64,000 nt of DNA, taken from the NCBI GenBank assembly GCA_023428245.1, contig JAEYYX010000038.1, positions 1 to 64,000 of the forward strand, in the 5' to 3' direction. The notes beneath the pieces were generated by a model, which ran no database searches, was not told where the DNA came from, and worked only from the letters and a program-made list of their open reading frames with translations. A program made the translations under genes and the position numbers. The DNA comes from Pseudomonadota bacterium (GTDB taxonomy: Bacteria; Myxococcota_A; Polyangia; Polyangiales; Polyangiaceae). Below, in pieces: positions 1 through 7,983 of this stretch (the first letter of the stretch is position 1; every line of letters starts with the position of its first letter).

Positions 1-22
1 CGGCTCCCCTGGAGGGGAGCCG
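1..22. terminator. Perfect hairpin just downstream of pilQ
   Basis: Ten-base arms, CGGCTCCCCT and AGGGGAGCCG, flank a two-base centre. The hairpin lies about 43 bases past the pilQ stop in the direction of transcription. The bases that would form the T-run lie outside the window, so termination is inferred from position and stem strength alone. Confidence 0.45.
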
Positions 23-65
23 CCGAGTAGGCCCGAGCAACGGAGCGCTGCGCCGTGAAACCGGC

Positions 66-2360
66 TTAGCGACCGAGCGCTTCGGCTCGGTTCACGATGC
101 GCGGCGTGATGAAGATGACGAGCTCACCCCGGGTGTCGCTCGAACGACGGCGCTGGAAGAGAACACCGAGCACCGGGATATCCCCGAAGAAAGGAACCTG
201 ATCCAAGTTCCGACCGGTGTTGCGCGTGAAGATACCACCGATGACAGCCGTGTGCCCATCCATCACGAGCAGCTCGGTTTGAGCCTCGCGCTTCAAGATC
301 GTCGGATCACCTCGCGCGGAAGTTTGGTTGAAGTCAGGCTCGTCGCGGTTGATCTTGACGCGCATCTGCACGCTGCCGTCGGCGGTCACGTGCGGTCGGA
401 CGAGGAGCTGCAGCTTCGCTTCCTGGAAGACTGTCTGGACGCCCTGAGCTGAGACCTGGGAGAAAGGAATCAGCGTTCCCTGGGAGATTTTCGCCTCAAG
501 GTTGTCGAGTGTCAGCACGCGCGGGCTCGACAAGATTCTGAGCATACCGCTCGACTCCGCCGCCGAGAGACGCACCGCGAGGTTCACGTTGTTGTCGATC
601 GAGCCGAAGGTGAGACCGAGGGCGCCGCCGCGACCCGTACCAGCAGTCGCCGGCAGGTTCACGGCAAAGTTCGGGTTCGGCACGGTCGGCGTGAAGGGAC
701 TCATGCCTTGCGTCGGGGTGTTCGCATCACTCGCACCACCGACGACCCCGATCGAGTTCGGGAAAACGAGCCCTGTCGGGTTTCCCGTCGCCGCCGACAT
801 CGCGCCCGAGCCACCCCACTGAATACCGATGTCCTTGAGGTAGGTGCTCGTGGCTTCGACGATACGCGCTTCGACGAGAACCTGGGGCGTCTGGGTGTCG
901 AGAGCGCGCGTGAGCTCCTCGACCTGGTCCAGCGCGCCACTCACGTCCCGCACGATGAGGGTATTGGTGCGGTCGTCCACCGCGATGGTGCCGCGACTCG
1001 AGAGCAAGACTGTGACGCGCTGCGCGACATCCGAGGCCTGCGCGTACGAGATCGGCATGAGCCGCGTCTCGATGGGCGCGAGCTGCACCGCCATCTTTCG
1101 TCGCTCCATCTCGAGTTCACGCTCCTTCTGAAGCTGGTCGAGAGGAGCCACCCGGATCATGTTGCCCTGCTCGACCATGCCGAGCTTCTTGGCCTGGAGA
1201 ATGACGCCGAGCGCCTGATCCCAGGGGACATTGCGGAGCCGGATCGTGACGCGCCCTTTTACCTCGTCCGCGACGACGATGTTGCGCCGCGCGACGTCGC
1301 CTATCAGACGGAGCACGTTATGGATGTCGGCGTCTTTGAGATCGAGGTCGATGCGTCGTCCAGCGTCCGCTTGGCCGAGCGCGACGGGACCGAACGCCGA
1401 GGCTTCTTCGTTCGTCGCCATGCCGCTCGCCATGACCTCCTCGGCCGTGCGCACGACGGGCAAGTCGACCTTCGTGTGCTCGGTCGTGACGGTCTTCGAC
1501 TTCCGCGCCTCGCGCCCGTCGCGCGCGACACCTGTCAAACTCGAAGGCAAGGTGCCCGGCTTGTAGAAGGACCAGAGGAGCCGATTGCCTTGGCGCTCGA
1601 CCGAACTCGTCGCCGCGGCCTCGCGCTGGACATGAATGACGACATCCTGACCGTCAGCGAAGCTCGAGATCTTGTGAACCAGCCCGCCGAAAGCATCGAC
1701 ATCGAGAGTCCGGACCAAGGCGGGCGGAACGAGCGCGCCGCGCAAGATTAAGGTCGAACGACCGCTCGTCCCATTGTCGACGCGGAAGTTCGTGCGCGTG
1801 TCGAGCTCAAGCTCGACGACGTCACGGTAGGGGGAATGCGAAAAACTCACGTCAAGCAGACGCGCTCCGATGGCCCCTTCGTTCGCCTGCTCGGCGGGTC
1901 GGACCTTCGTCTCTAGGGCAGGCAGGCGGCTTTCGGAAACGCCAAGTGCACCTTCCGAAAAGGCGACCAAGAGACGGTTCTCCTCCACTGCAAATGAATA
2001 GCTCGCGTCGCGAGTGAGCGAAATGGTAACTCGGGTACGAGGACCCGTCTCGCTCTCGAAGGTCTGCGACAGGACACCGCCCACGACGCCGCGCGCCTCA
2101 GTCCAAGCCGGCTCGAACTTCCCGACGCGCACGCCGCTCAGTTCAATGGTCAATCGGCGCGCCGCCTTGTCGAGGCGAGCGCTATAGGTCGGCGGACCAT
2201 CCAGTTCGATCTGAACGACGCCAAGTCTTGATGCGCCTTCCTCGACCGTCACCGCCTCCACGGTTCCAACGGGAGCCGCATGCGCAGGGACACCTGTGAG
2301 CGCCATCGCTACGAGGGCCCGGACAAAGATGGGACGAAAAGCTCTAGGGGTCAGGCGCAT
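66..2360 (-). CDS. pilQ: Type IV pilus secretin PilQ
   Basis: This is the outer-membrane secretin through which the type IV pilus emerges. The order is a signal peptide ending near VPAHA, N-terminal AMIN-type beta domains (about residues 35-250), an STN/secretin N0-like domain (about 335-395, IDLDLKDADIHNVLRLIG), a NolW-like N1 domain ending near QVLVEARIVEA, and the secretin core (about 560-760, SSPRVLTLDNLEAKI, then a final FITPRIV). The reading frame opens upstream at a TTG, but I chose the ATG at 2360. It has GGAG about 12 bases upstream and gives a clean 28-residue signal peptide. It is the last gene of pilMNOPQ, after a 150-base gap that holds a run of seven G and a weak hairpin next to the pilP stop. 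Confidence 0.95.
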   Translation of the reverse strand: MRLTPRAFRPIFVRALVAMALTGVPAHAAPVGTVEAVTVEEGASRLGVVQIELDGPPTYSARLDKAARRLTIELSGVRVGKFEPAWTEARGVVGGVLSQTFESETGPRTRVTISLTRDASYSFAVEENRLLVAFSEGALGVSESRLPALETKVRPAEQANEGAIGARLLDVSFSHSPYRDVVELELDTRTNFRVDNGTSGRSTLILRGALVPPALVRTLDVDAFGGLVHKISSFADGQDVVIHVQREAAATSSVERQGNRLLWSFYKPGTLPSSLTGVARDGREARKSKTVTTEHTKVDLPVVRTAEEVMASGMATNEEASAFGPVALGQADAGRRIDLDLKDADIHNVLRLIGDVARRNIVVADEVKGRVTIRLRNVPWDQALGVILQAKKLGMVEQGNMIRVAPLDQLQKERELEMERRKMAVQLAPIETRLMPISYAQASDVAQRVTVLLSSRGTIAVDDRTNTLIVRDVSGALDQVEELTRALDTQTPQVLVEARIVEATSTYLKDIGIQWGGSGAMSAATGNPTGLVFPNSIGVVGGASDANTPTQGMSPFTPTVPNPNFAVNLPATAGTGRGGALGLTFGSIDNNVNLAVRLSAAESSGMLRILSSPRVLTLDNLEAKISQGTLIPFSQVSAQGVQTVFQEAKLQLLVRPHVTADGSVQMRVKINRDEPDFNQTSARGDPTILKREAQTELLVMDGHTAVIGGIFTRNTGRNLDQVPFFGDIPVLGVLFQRRRSSDTRGELVIFITPRIVNRAEALGR

Positions 2361-2510
2361 GAGTAGGCGTCTCCAGGCGGGAACATCACAGGAGAGTTCA
2401 CACCTCGTCAAATCCTAGAGGGGCTTCGTCCCAACTGACAAACTTTTTGCTCAAATAGCCCACGCATTCGGGGGGGACCCGTTCGGCGCGGGACGGCCAG
2501 GTGGCCCGCC

Positions 2511-3212
2511 TCAGTTGCCGGCTTGAGCTCCCGTCCGCCTGGAGGCTTCGCTCTGCTCGAGCGACTGAAGCTTCTCCTTCAGCTCTCTGAGCTCGCTTTG
2601 AACGTCGCCCGAGGACGAATCGTCCGCGGACACGACCTCGTCTTCCGAGCGGAGCGGGACAACCCGGGTCGCACTCGGAGCCTCTGGGTTCGAAGGATCA
2701 TCACGGACAAACACGACATCGCCGTCGCGAATCCGATCCACCCTCCAATTCACCTCATAGGACGCGCCGACTCCGCCCGCAGGCTGGACGAGCGCCGCTC
2801 GTCCCACGTACTGGCCTCGGATGATCACGTGACCGACCCCCGTAGGATCCACAAGCATGGCGCGAGCAGGGTTTGCGTTCCCTACGATGGCGACCAGCTT
2901 GAGCTCATCGATCGAATACTGATCGAGGAGGACCTCGCGCTGACTCCGCACGGAACCGCGCGCTTCGTCGACAAAGGCCTGAGCGTAGCTCCTGAAGGGG
3001 TCGCGACTCCGATCCGATTCCATGAAATCGGCCTCTTCGAGCGGCACGGTAGGCAGCTTCTCCGCCGGCTTGTCGGACGAGTCGTCGACTTGTCCCGTGC
3101 CACGTCGGTCGGTCGGGGCTGGTCCTCCCATTTGGGCGGAGGTGATGACCTCGTCCTCACAGGCGGGCAACCCCGCGAGCAGGGCCAAGAGTAAAGCTGC
3201 ACGGAACTTCAC
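2511..3212 (-). CDS. pilP: Type IV pilus assembly lipoprotein PilP
   Basis: PilP is an inner-membrane lipoprotein that links the PilMNO platform to the PilQ secretin. The start is GTG. A lipoprotein signal ends at LPAC, giving Cys18. The PilP beta domain covers about residues 85-185 (YSIDELKLVAIVGN, then RAMLVDPTGVGHVIIRGQYVG). The C-terminal 45 residues are acidic with a short coiled-coil stretch (SELRELKEKLQSLEQ). It overlaps the pilO stop by four bases (GTGA), so translation is probably coupled. A long linker between the lipid anchor and the beta domain is usual for the family. Confidence 0.93.
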   Translation of the reverse strand: MKFRAALLLALLAGLPACEDEVITSAQMGGPAPTDRRGTGQVDDSSDKPAEKLPTVPLEEADFMESDRSRDPFRSYAQAFVDEARGSVRSQREVLLDQYSIDELKLVAIVGNANPARAMLVDPTGVGHVIIRGQYVGRAALVQPAGGVGASYEVNWRVDRIRDGDVVFVRDDPSNPEAPSATRVVPLRSEDEVVSADDSSSGDVQSELRELKEKLQSLEQSEASRRTGAQAGN

Positions 3213-3814
3213 CCGCCCCTCCGATTCGTTCCGGACGGAGCTTCAGCCTCGTCCTCGCCCAGGGCGCGGAAGGCGGTCGCCAGCCCGGTCACCGTGACGA
3301 CGACATCTCGCTCGACAAGGGTCGGCTTCGAGATGGTGATGTTCTCGATATTCATGATGCGATCGTTCTGACCGATCCCAAAAAAGAACTTCGCGATTTG
3401 GTGGAACCGGCCCGAGAGCTCGATCTTCATCGGAACTTTCGCGTAAAATTTCTCCTTGACCTCGGGCTCGGGTGTCCACGCCGAGAGCTCAACCCCCGCC
3501 ATGTTCGCTACTGTCTGCACCGAGGACAAGAACGCGGGATACTCGGTGGTCGGCGGGAGGATCTTGTTGAGCTCGCGCTCGCGCTCGCGGCGCCTTGCGA
3601 GCTCTTCGATATCTTTTTGGTAGGCAACCTCGGCGGCCTTCGCCTTCTTCAGGTCCGCCTCGAGCTGGGTGCGCGCGGCGATCGTCCCTTCGATCTGGCC
3701 TGCGATATCGCTGTAAAAAACGACGTAGTAGGCGAGCGCGCCAAGCACCAAGAGCCCCGCCGAGATGGCGAAGCGAGCAGGCACAGGCACTTTCGCGAGA
3801 ACACTTTCGGCCAT
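3209..3814 (-). CDS. pilO: Type IV pilus inner-membrane protein PilO
   Basis: PilO pairs with PilN in the inner-membrane alignment complex. At 201 residues it has the family's usual length. One TM helix (about residues 17-35, ISAGLLVLGALAYYVVFYS) is followed by a periplasmic coiled coil (about 40-85, rich in A/E/K/R) and a ferredoxin-like fold (about 95-180, TVANMAGVELSAWTPEPE, then PMKIELSGRFHQIAKFFFGI). Its ATG overlaps the pilN stop by one base (TGATG) and its stop overlaps the pilP start. Confidence 0.93.
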   Translation of the reverse strand: MAESVLAKVPVPARFAISAGLLVLGALAYYVVFYSDIAGQIEGTIAARTQLEADLKKAKAAEVAYQKDIEELARRRERERELNKILPPTTEYPAFLSSVQTVANMAGVELSAWTPEPEVKEKFYAKVPMKIELSGRFHQIAKFFFGIGQNDRIMNIENITISKPTLVERDVVVTVTGLATAFRALGEDEAEAPSGTNRRGG

Positions 3815-4455
3815 CAGTATTTCACCTCCGCCTCGAGCGCGAACTCAACCAAGGCGAGCCCCGTCTTGCTGTCGTTGAGCCGGCGAGCGGGCAATAGTCG
3901 TACTCCCCCAAAAAAGGCCGACAGGTTCATGCGCTTAGCCAGCTCGCTGACATCAGACGCGTCCCGTGCCGTACCCCGCAGCCGGAGCAGCCGATTCTCT
4001 TCGCTGAACTCGGTGATCCAGAGGCGCCGCGTGTCCCAGGTCGGGCTCGACACCGCGAGCGGGTTGTCTCGACGAATCTGCGCGAGCGCCTCGGGATCGA
4101 TGGTCGGTCCGCGGCCGGGCGTGAGCATCTTCGCGATCTCGAGCAAGACCGCGGTCGGTCCGGTGCGCGCGCTCTGGAGCTTCGCGATCGCGTCCTCTCT
4201 CGAGCGCAGACGTTCGAGCTCCCGCGTGATCTCCGCGTGGTTTTTGACGGCGTTTTGACTCGTCGTGATCTGAGATTGGATGGTCGCGTTCTTCTGCTGT
4301 TCTTCGAGAAGCTCGCGCTCCTTAAAGCCATGGAACACGAAGAGCAGGACGAACTGGACGATCAGGGCCAAGAGCGCGAAGAGCACCCATGTGTCGCCTC
4401 CAGCGGAGGTTTCCATGCGCCGACGCTTTTGGGGAAGGAGGTTAATGCGAATCAT
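3814..4455 (-). CDS. pilN: Type IV pilus inner-membrane protein PilN
   Basis: PilN has the canonical cytoplasmic start MIRINLLPQKRRR, which in other bacteria binds a groove on PilM. One TM helix follows (about residues 24-44), then a coiled coil (about 45-95) and a periplasmic ferredoxin-like domain. It overlaps pilM by four bases (ATGA) and pilO by one. The length and order match the PilN family, and the INLLP signature makes the assignment firm. Confidence 0.95.
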   Translation of the reverse strand: MIRINLLPQKRRRMETSAGGDTWVLFALLALIVQFVLLFVFHGFKERELLEEQQKNATIQSQITTSQNAVKNHAEITRELERLRSREDAIAKLQSARTGPTAVLLEIAKMLTPGRGPTIDPEALAQIRRDNPLAVSSPTWDTRRLWITEFSEENRLLRLRGTARDASDVSELAKRMNLSAFFGGVRLLPARRLNDSKTGLALVEFALEAEVKY

Positions 4456-5507
4456 GCGCGCACCTCGCGATCCTTGCGCAGCGCGAGCCCGAGCGCGACC
4501 GAGAGTTGAAGCGCGTGACGATCGAGAGTGACAGGATCGATGTTCTTCTTGAATCCGACGAGCCCTTGGGTCGGGGTCCAGAGTTCTACTGGAATCCTTG
4601 AACGGGATTCGATCGCCTGCGCCAGGGGGGACAGGGCTGCCGAGCCCCCCGTCAAATAGAGCCGCGTAAGATCGGAGTCTCCGCTCGTCGCCATAAAGAA
4701 GTCGAGGCTCCGCTGGATCTCGGCGGCGATCGCGTCACACGCGCCGTCGATCACCTCGAGCACCTGACTCGGCACCATGCCATCACGACCATCTCCACAC
4801 TTGTAGGCCTCCGCCTGTTCGAAGGGAACGTTCAACGTCCGCTGAATCTCCTCGGTGACCGCGTTGCCTCCATTGGCGATCTCGCGCGAAAAGGCGCTAA
4901 TTCCACCGGAGATAACGTTCAGACTCGAGAGGCTGGCGCCAACATTGACGAGGCCAATGCGCGCGTGAGGATCGATACCACGCGTGGCCTCGAACAGGTT
5001 CTGCACGCTAAAGGCGTCGATGTCGCAGACAACCGGCCGGAGTTTGGCGTCCCGGGCAAGACGCGCGTAGTCCTCGATTTGCTCCTTCTTGGCCGCGACG
5101 AGGAGAACCTCCATTTGTCCCTCTTCAGGGTTTCGGCGGAGGACCTGGTAGTCGACCTGGACGTCTTTGATATCGAAGGGGATGTGCTGCTCAGCCTCCC
5201 ACTGGATCTGCTCGCTGAGCTCCGCGTCGGTCATGAGCGGAACGTTGATCTTTCGAATGATCGCTGACTGGCCCGAGACGCTAATCGCTACTTCTCGCTG
5301 ACGAATCTTGGCGTCCTTCCAGATCTGCTGGATGGTCTCGATGACCGCCGTCGCGTCCATCACCTGGCCATCGACGATGACTTGCGGCAGGAGCGGAGCA
5401 TACCCAAATGCGCAAAGCTCATAGCCTTTTCGCGTTTGCTTGAGCTGGCAGACTTTGATTGAGGTGGTCCCAATATCCACGCCCACCAGGTTCTTTCCTT
5501 CGCGCAC
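4452..5507 (-). CDS. pilM: Type IV pilus assembly actin-like ATPase PilM
   Basis: PilM is a cytoplasmic actin-fold protein that docks on the PilN N-terminus. At 351 residues it has the family's usual length. Actin/FtsA-like motifs are visible: phosphate-1 GVDIGTTSIKVCQL at the N-terminus, the stretch INVPLMTDAELSEQIQWEAE, phosphate-2-like IGLVNVGASLSSL, and the adenosine motif LYLTGGSAALSPL near residue 285. The start is GTG. It is first in the operon, so the promoter should lie in the 436-base gap shared with the divergent sigma gene, where three GGGTC-N6-GACCC dyads sit. Confidence 0.95.
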   Translation of the reverse strand: MREGKNLVGVDIGTTSIKVCQLKQTRKGYELCAFGYAPLLPQVIVDGQVMDATAVIETIQQIWKDAKIRQREVAISVSGQSAIIRKINVPLMTDAELSEQIQWEAEQHIPFDIKDVQVDYQVLRRNPEEGQMEVLLVAAKKEQIEDYARLARDAKLRPVVCDIDAFSVQNLFEATRGIDPHARIGLVNVGASLSSLNVISGGISAFSREIANGGNAVTEEIQRTLNVPFEQAEAYKCGDGRDGMVPSQVLEVIDGACDAIAAEIQRSLDFFMATSGDSDLTRLYLTGGSAALSPLAQAIESRSRIPVELWTPTQGLVGFKKNIDPVTLDRHALQLSVALGLALRKDREVRA

Positions 5508-5650
5508 GGGAAAATCTTCTCACCCTCCGGTACCTAGAGCCAAGTAAAAGGCGATCGCAGCACTCCTTGGGCCTGCGAAGCCCCAGGAGCCGCCTTCAGG
5601 AGAAGCTTCTCGGAGGTATGGGCCCTCCCTCTCGAACCGGGAGGACAGCT

Positions 5651-5666
5651 GGGTCATGAATGACCC
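5651..5666. promoter_or_regulatory. GGGTC-N6-GACCC dyad, copy 1
   Basis: The sequence is GGGTCATGAATGACCC. The arms extend to seven perfect pairs around a two-base centre. This is the copy nearest pilM. An operator role is inferred from its recurrence in the same gap. Confidence 0.6.
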
Positions 5667-5727
5667 GGTCCAAAGAGGGCGTTGGCTAGCTGGAAACTGT
5701 CATTTTGCGCCGAAACGAGACGAATGC

Positions 5728-5743
5728 GGGTCTTTGCAGACCC
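5728..5743. promoter_or_regulatory. GGGTC-N6-GACCC dyad, copy 2
   Basis: The sequence is GGGTCTTTGCAGACCC, with six perfect arm pairs and the same outer half-sites and spacing as copies 1 and 3. It starts 77 bases after copy 1. Confidence 0.6.
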
Positions 5744-5829
5744 ACTGCGCGCCCGTCTGGTACCCGCGAATAAAGCGTGGAAACTCGCGGTTAGGGGCCT
5801 CGCTCCGGGGAGAAATGGAGCCCCCGGCC

Positions 5830-5845
5830 GGGTCACTCGTGACCC
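5830..5845. promoter_or_regulatory. GGGTC-N6-GACCC dyad, copy 3
   Basis: The sequence is GGGTCACTCGTGACCC, with seven perfect arm pairs around TC. It starts 102 bases after copy 2 and about 100 bases before the sigma factor start codon. Confidence 0.6.
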
Positions 5846-5943
5846 CCTGTCCCAGAGCGATACGAGCGAGAAGCCTCGGAATTCTCAGGCTGGAGCACGA
5901 TGGCACACGTCCTGCTTTGGGAGAACCCGCAAGGAGCCCCCAA

Positions 5944-6681
5944 ATGACTGACACCACCACCGAGACCCATCGAGCCAAAGAACTTCGTGCAAAGCCCGTG
6001 AGTGGTCCGTTTCAAGCGGCAGATTCGGTCGCCCCTGAGTTCCCGAGTGAGTCTGCCGACTCCGGTGTGCGTCTTCGTCCTCAACTGAGCGATGCGGAGC
6101 TGGTTGAGCTTTATGCGCCGCTCGTGCGCCAAATCGCAGGCGGCTTCCAAAGGAAACTTCCCCGCAACGTCCTGCGCGACGATTTGATCGCCGCCGGTAT
6201 GAGCGGTCTATGGGACGCGGTGCGCCGGCAGGTCGAAGCTCCCGATGAGCGTTTCGAGTATTACGTCCGCGTGCGCATCCGCGGCGCCATCCTCGACGAA
6301 CTCCGCGCTCAGGACTGGCTGCCGCGCCGCGCTCGCGCTCTGGCTCAGGAGGCACAGGAGAACGGAAACCACGCGCGCGCCGTCGCGCCGGCCGTCGTGC
6401 GCTTCGACGACGTGAGTGAATGGGAGCAGAGCCGCTGTCTCGCAACTGCGGACGAGACGAACAGCGAGCTCGCCCTCGAATCCAAGATGACCCACGCGAC
6501 CCTGACGCGCGCCGTCGACCAGCTCCCCCAAAGGGAGCGCCACATCGTCTCGGCACACTACTTCCGCGGCGTGAAGTTCAAGGACCTCGGCATCGAGCTC
6601 GGCGTCAGCGAGCCCCGCATCTCCCAGCTCCACTCCCGCGCCATGGAGCGCCTCAAGGTCCTCATGGCCGACGCTGCCTAA
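5944..6681 (+). CDS. FliA/WhiG-type sigma-70 family factor
   Basis: This alternative sigma factor has 245 residues. Region 2 is clear (about residues 60-125: ELVELYAPLVRQIAGGF, then DLIAAGMSGLWDAVRR, RFEYYVRVRIRGAILDELR, and QDWLPRRAR as in the FliA family). Region 4 is also clear (about 180-240: LPQRERHIVSAHYF, then HTH GIELGVSEPRISQLHSRAM). Region 3, between them, lacks the usual P-T-(D/E)-E-E-(I/V/L)-A motif and looks degenerate. I chose the ATG at 5944 because AAGGAGC lies seven bases upstream, although the frame stays open back to 5656. It is divergent from pilMNOPQ. Control of motility genes is plausible but inferred only from the neighbourhood. Confidence 0.88.
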   Translation: MTDTTTETHRAKELRAKPVSGPFQAADSVAPEFPSESADSGVRLRPQLSDAELVELYAPLVRQIAGGFQRKLPRNVLRDDLIAAGMSGLWDAVRRQVEAPDERFEYYVRVRIRGAILDELRAQDWLPRRARALAQEAQENGNHARAVAPAVVRFDDVSEWEQSRCLATADETNSELALESKMTHATLTRAVDQLPQRERHIVSAHYFRGVKFKDLGIELGVSEPRISQLHSRAMERLKVLMADAA

Positions 6682-6704
6682 GTCAGGATTTGGTTCCACT
6701 CCCT

Positions 6705-6762
6705 GACCCTCGCGAGAGCGTCCTTCCTTGAGGCCGCTCGCCCCCGCGAGGGTCTTTCGATT
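6705..6762 (+). terminator. Terminator-like hairpin after the sigma gene
   Basis: The arms GACCCTCGCG (6705-6714) and CGCGAGGGTC (6745-6754) enclose a second small stem, GAGCG/CGCTC. TTTCGATTT follows. It lies between the sigma gene and the convergent methyltransferase gene. Confidence 0.6.
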
Positions 6763-6792
6763 TCAGCGCAGGCGAGAATCAGCGCGGGACGC

Positions 6793-7977
6793 CTACGGCG
6801 ATCGCTCGAACACCGCGAGGGTTTCGACGTGTTCGGTGAAGGGGAAGTAGGAGTAAGCGCCGAGAAAACGAGGCAAGATTTCGGCGTCAGCGAAGACCTT
6901 CGCTTCGCTCAACAAAGCCGGAAGCCCACAGCTCAAGTAGATCAATCGCCCCGGAAAATGCGCGATGAGCGTGCGGACCAGCTCCTCTTCAAGCCCCTTG
7001 CGCGGAGGATCGACGATCACCACGTCGGCCTCACGAATGAGATCAGTATGTTGCCCTGCGGGCCCTTCAATGATCTCAATGCTTCCCGTCTCACCCAATG
7101 CTTCAAGCGCCAGGCGGAGCCCGGCGAGAGAAGGCCCGCTGATCTCATTCATCTTCAGAGAGGCGAGAGCGCGCGCCCGATGCACGGCAAGTCCGATGCT
7201 CCCGACGCCCGCGTGGTACTCGACGACCTTCGCGCCGCTCGGGACCCACTCGACGATCTTCTCGACAGCACGCTCATGGAGCACGGGGTTCGCTTGACCG
7301 AACGCTCCGGGAGGGAAGAAGTTCTTAGTCCCGAGCAGCGATTGTTCGAGCGCTTCCGGTCCAAAGACATGGACAAAACGCGGACCGAGCAGCGTGTTCG
7401 TGCGGTTCGGCTGGGCGTTAAAAAAAACACTGCTCACAATCCCGAGCTGTTCCAGGTCAGCGATCACCCCGCGGAACACTTCTCGCACCGGCTCGGGGTC
7501 GTCGAGCGGATCATTCACGATGAAGACGGCTTGGACGATGCCACTCGTGCTACTTGCTGCAAGCTCGACCGCGCGCAACAGGCCCTGATGCCGCTCTTCG
7601 TCGTAAGCTTTGACCGCATTGCGCGCTAGGCTCCCCTTCAAACATTCGAGCACCACCTTCAGCGAAGGGTGATGTAAGAGACAACCTTCGATCGGAACGA
7701 GCCTGTGACTGCCGAGCTCGAAGAGACCGAGCCGGGCTTGCCCTCCAAAGGACCGAACCGACAGGCGTACCCGGTGGCGGTACCCGGGACCGTGACAGGT
7801 GAGCTCCATGAGAGGCTCCGCGTCCGGATGTAGCTGCAGAGTTTTCAGCGCCGCGAGAGCGGGCGGCGAGAGATCCGGCTCGTCAAATCTCGGGCAGCCA
7901 GGACACGGTGGACGGTAGGGGCAAGCGAGACCGCTTCTCAAAGGCAAAGGTGCTACCGCTTCGCTCTTGCCCGCCAC
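6793..7977 (-). CDS. RNA (uracil-5-)-methyltransferase, RlmC/RlmD/TrmA family
   Basis: This SAM-dependent enzyme makes 5-methyluridine in rRNA or tRNA. Three cysteines of a likely 4Fe-4S site lie near the N-terminus (Cys19, Cys25, Cys28, CPYRPPCPGC), followed by YRHRVRLSV. The SAM-binding fold (VVEYHAGVGSIGLAV) and the motif DPPRKG are present. The catalytic cysteine lies in YLSCGLPAL and the C-terminal catalytic glutamate in FTEHVETLAVF. No TRAM domain is seen, which points to the shorter RlmC-like forms. The start is GTG, six bases after the cdsA stop, so the two genes are co-transcribed. The exact target uridine cannot be read from sequence. Confidence 0.88.
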   Translation of the reverse strand: MAGKSEAVAPLPLRSGLACPYRPPCPGCPRFDEPDLSPPALAALKTLQLHPDAEPLMELTCHGPGYRHRVRLSVRSFGGQARLGLFELGSHRLVPIEGCLLHHPSLKVVLECLKGSLARNAVKAYDEERHQGLLRAVELAASSTSGIVQAVFIVNDPLDDPEPVREVFRGVIADLEQLGIVSSVFFNAQPNRTNTLLGPRFVHVFGPEALEQSLLGTKNFFPPGAFGQANPVLHERAVEKIVEWVPSGAKVVEYHAGVGSIGLAVHRARALASLKMNEISGPSLAGLRLALEALGETGSIEIIEGPAGQHTDLIREADVVIVDPPRKGLEEELVRTLIAHFPGRLIYLSCGLPALLSEAKVFADAEILPRFLGAYSYFPFTEHVETLAVFERSP

Positions 7978-7983
7978 GCGCCC

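Larger units (their letters stand above)
5508..5943. promoter_or_regulatory. 436-base divergent control region between pilM and a sigma factor gene
   Basis: I see no convincing gene here; open frames exist but have no homology or ribosome binding site. The region must carry the promoters for the pil operon (minus strand) and the sigma gene (plus strand). It contains three separate 16-base dyads of the form GGGTC-N6-GACCC. A Shine-Dalgarno sequence, AAGGAGC, lies just before the sigma ATG at 5944. Confidence 0.7.

Noticed and set aside
708..1751. 347-residue plus-strand frame inside pilQ
   Set aside because: It is antisense to the secretin domains and is Arg/Asp-rich shadow sequence.
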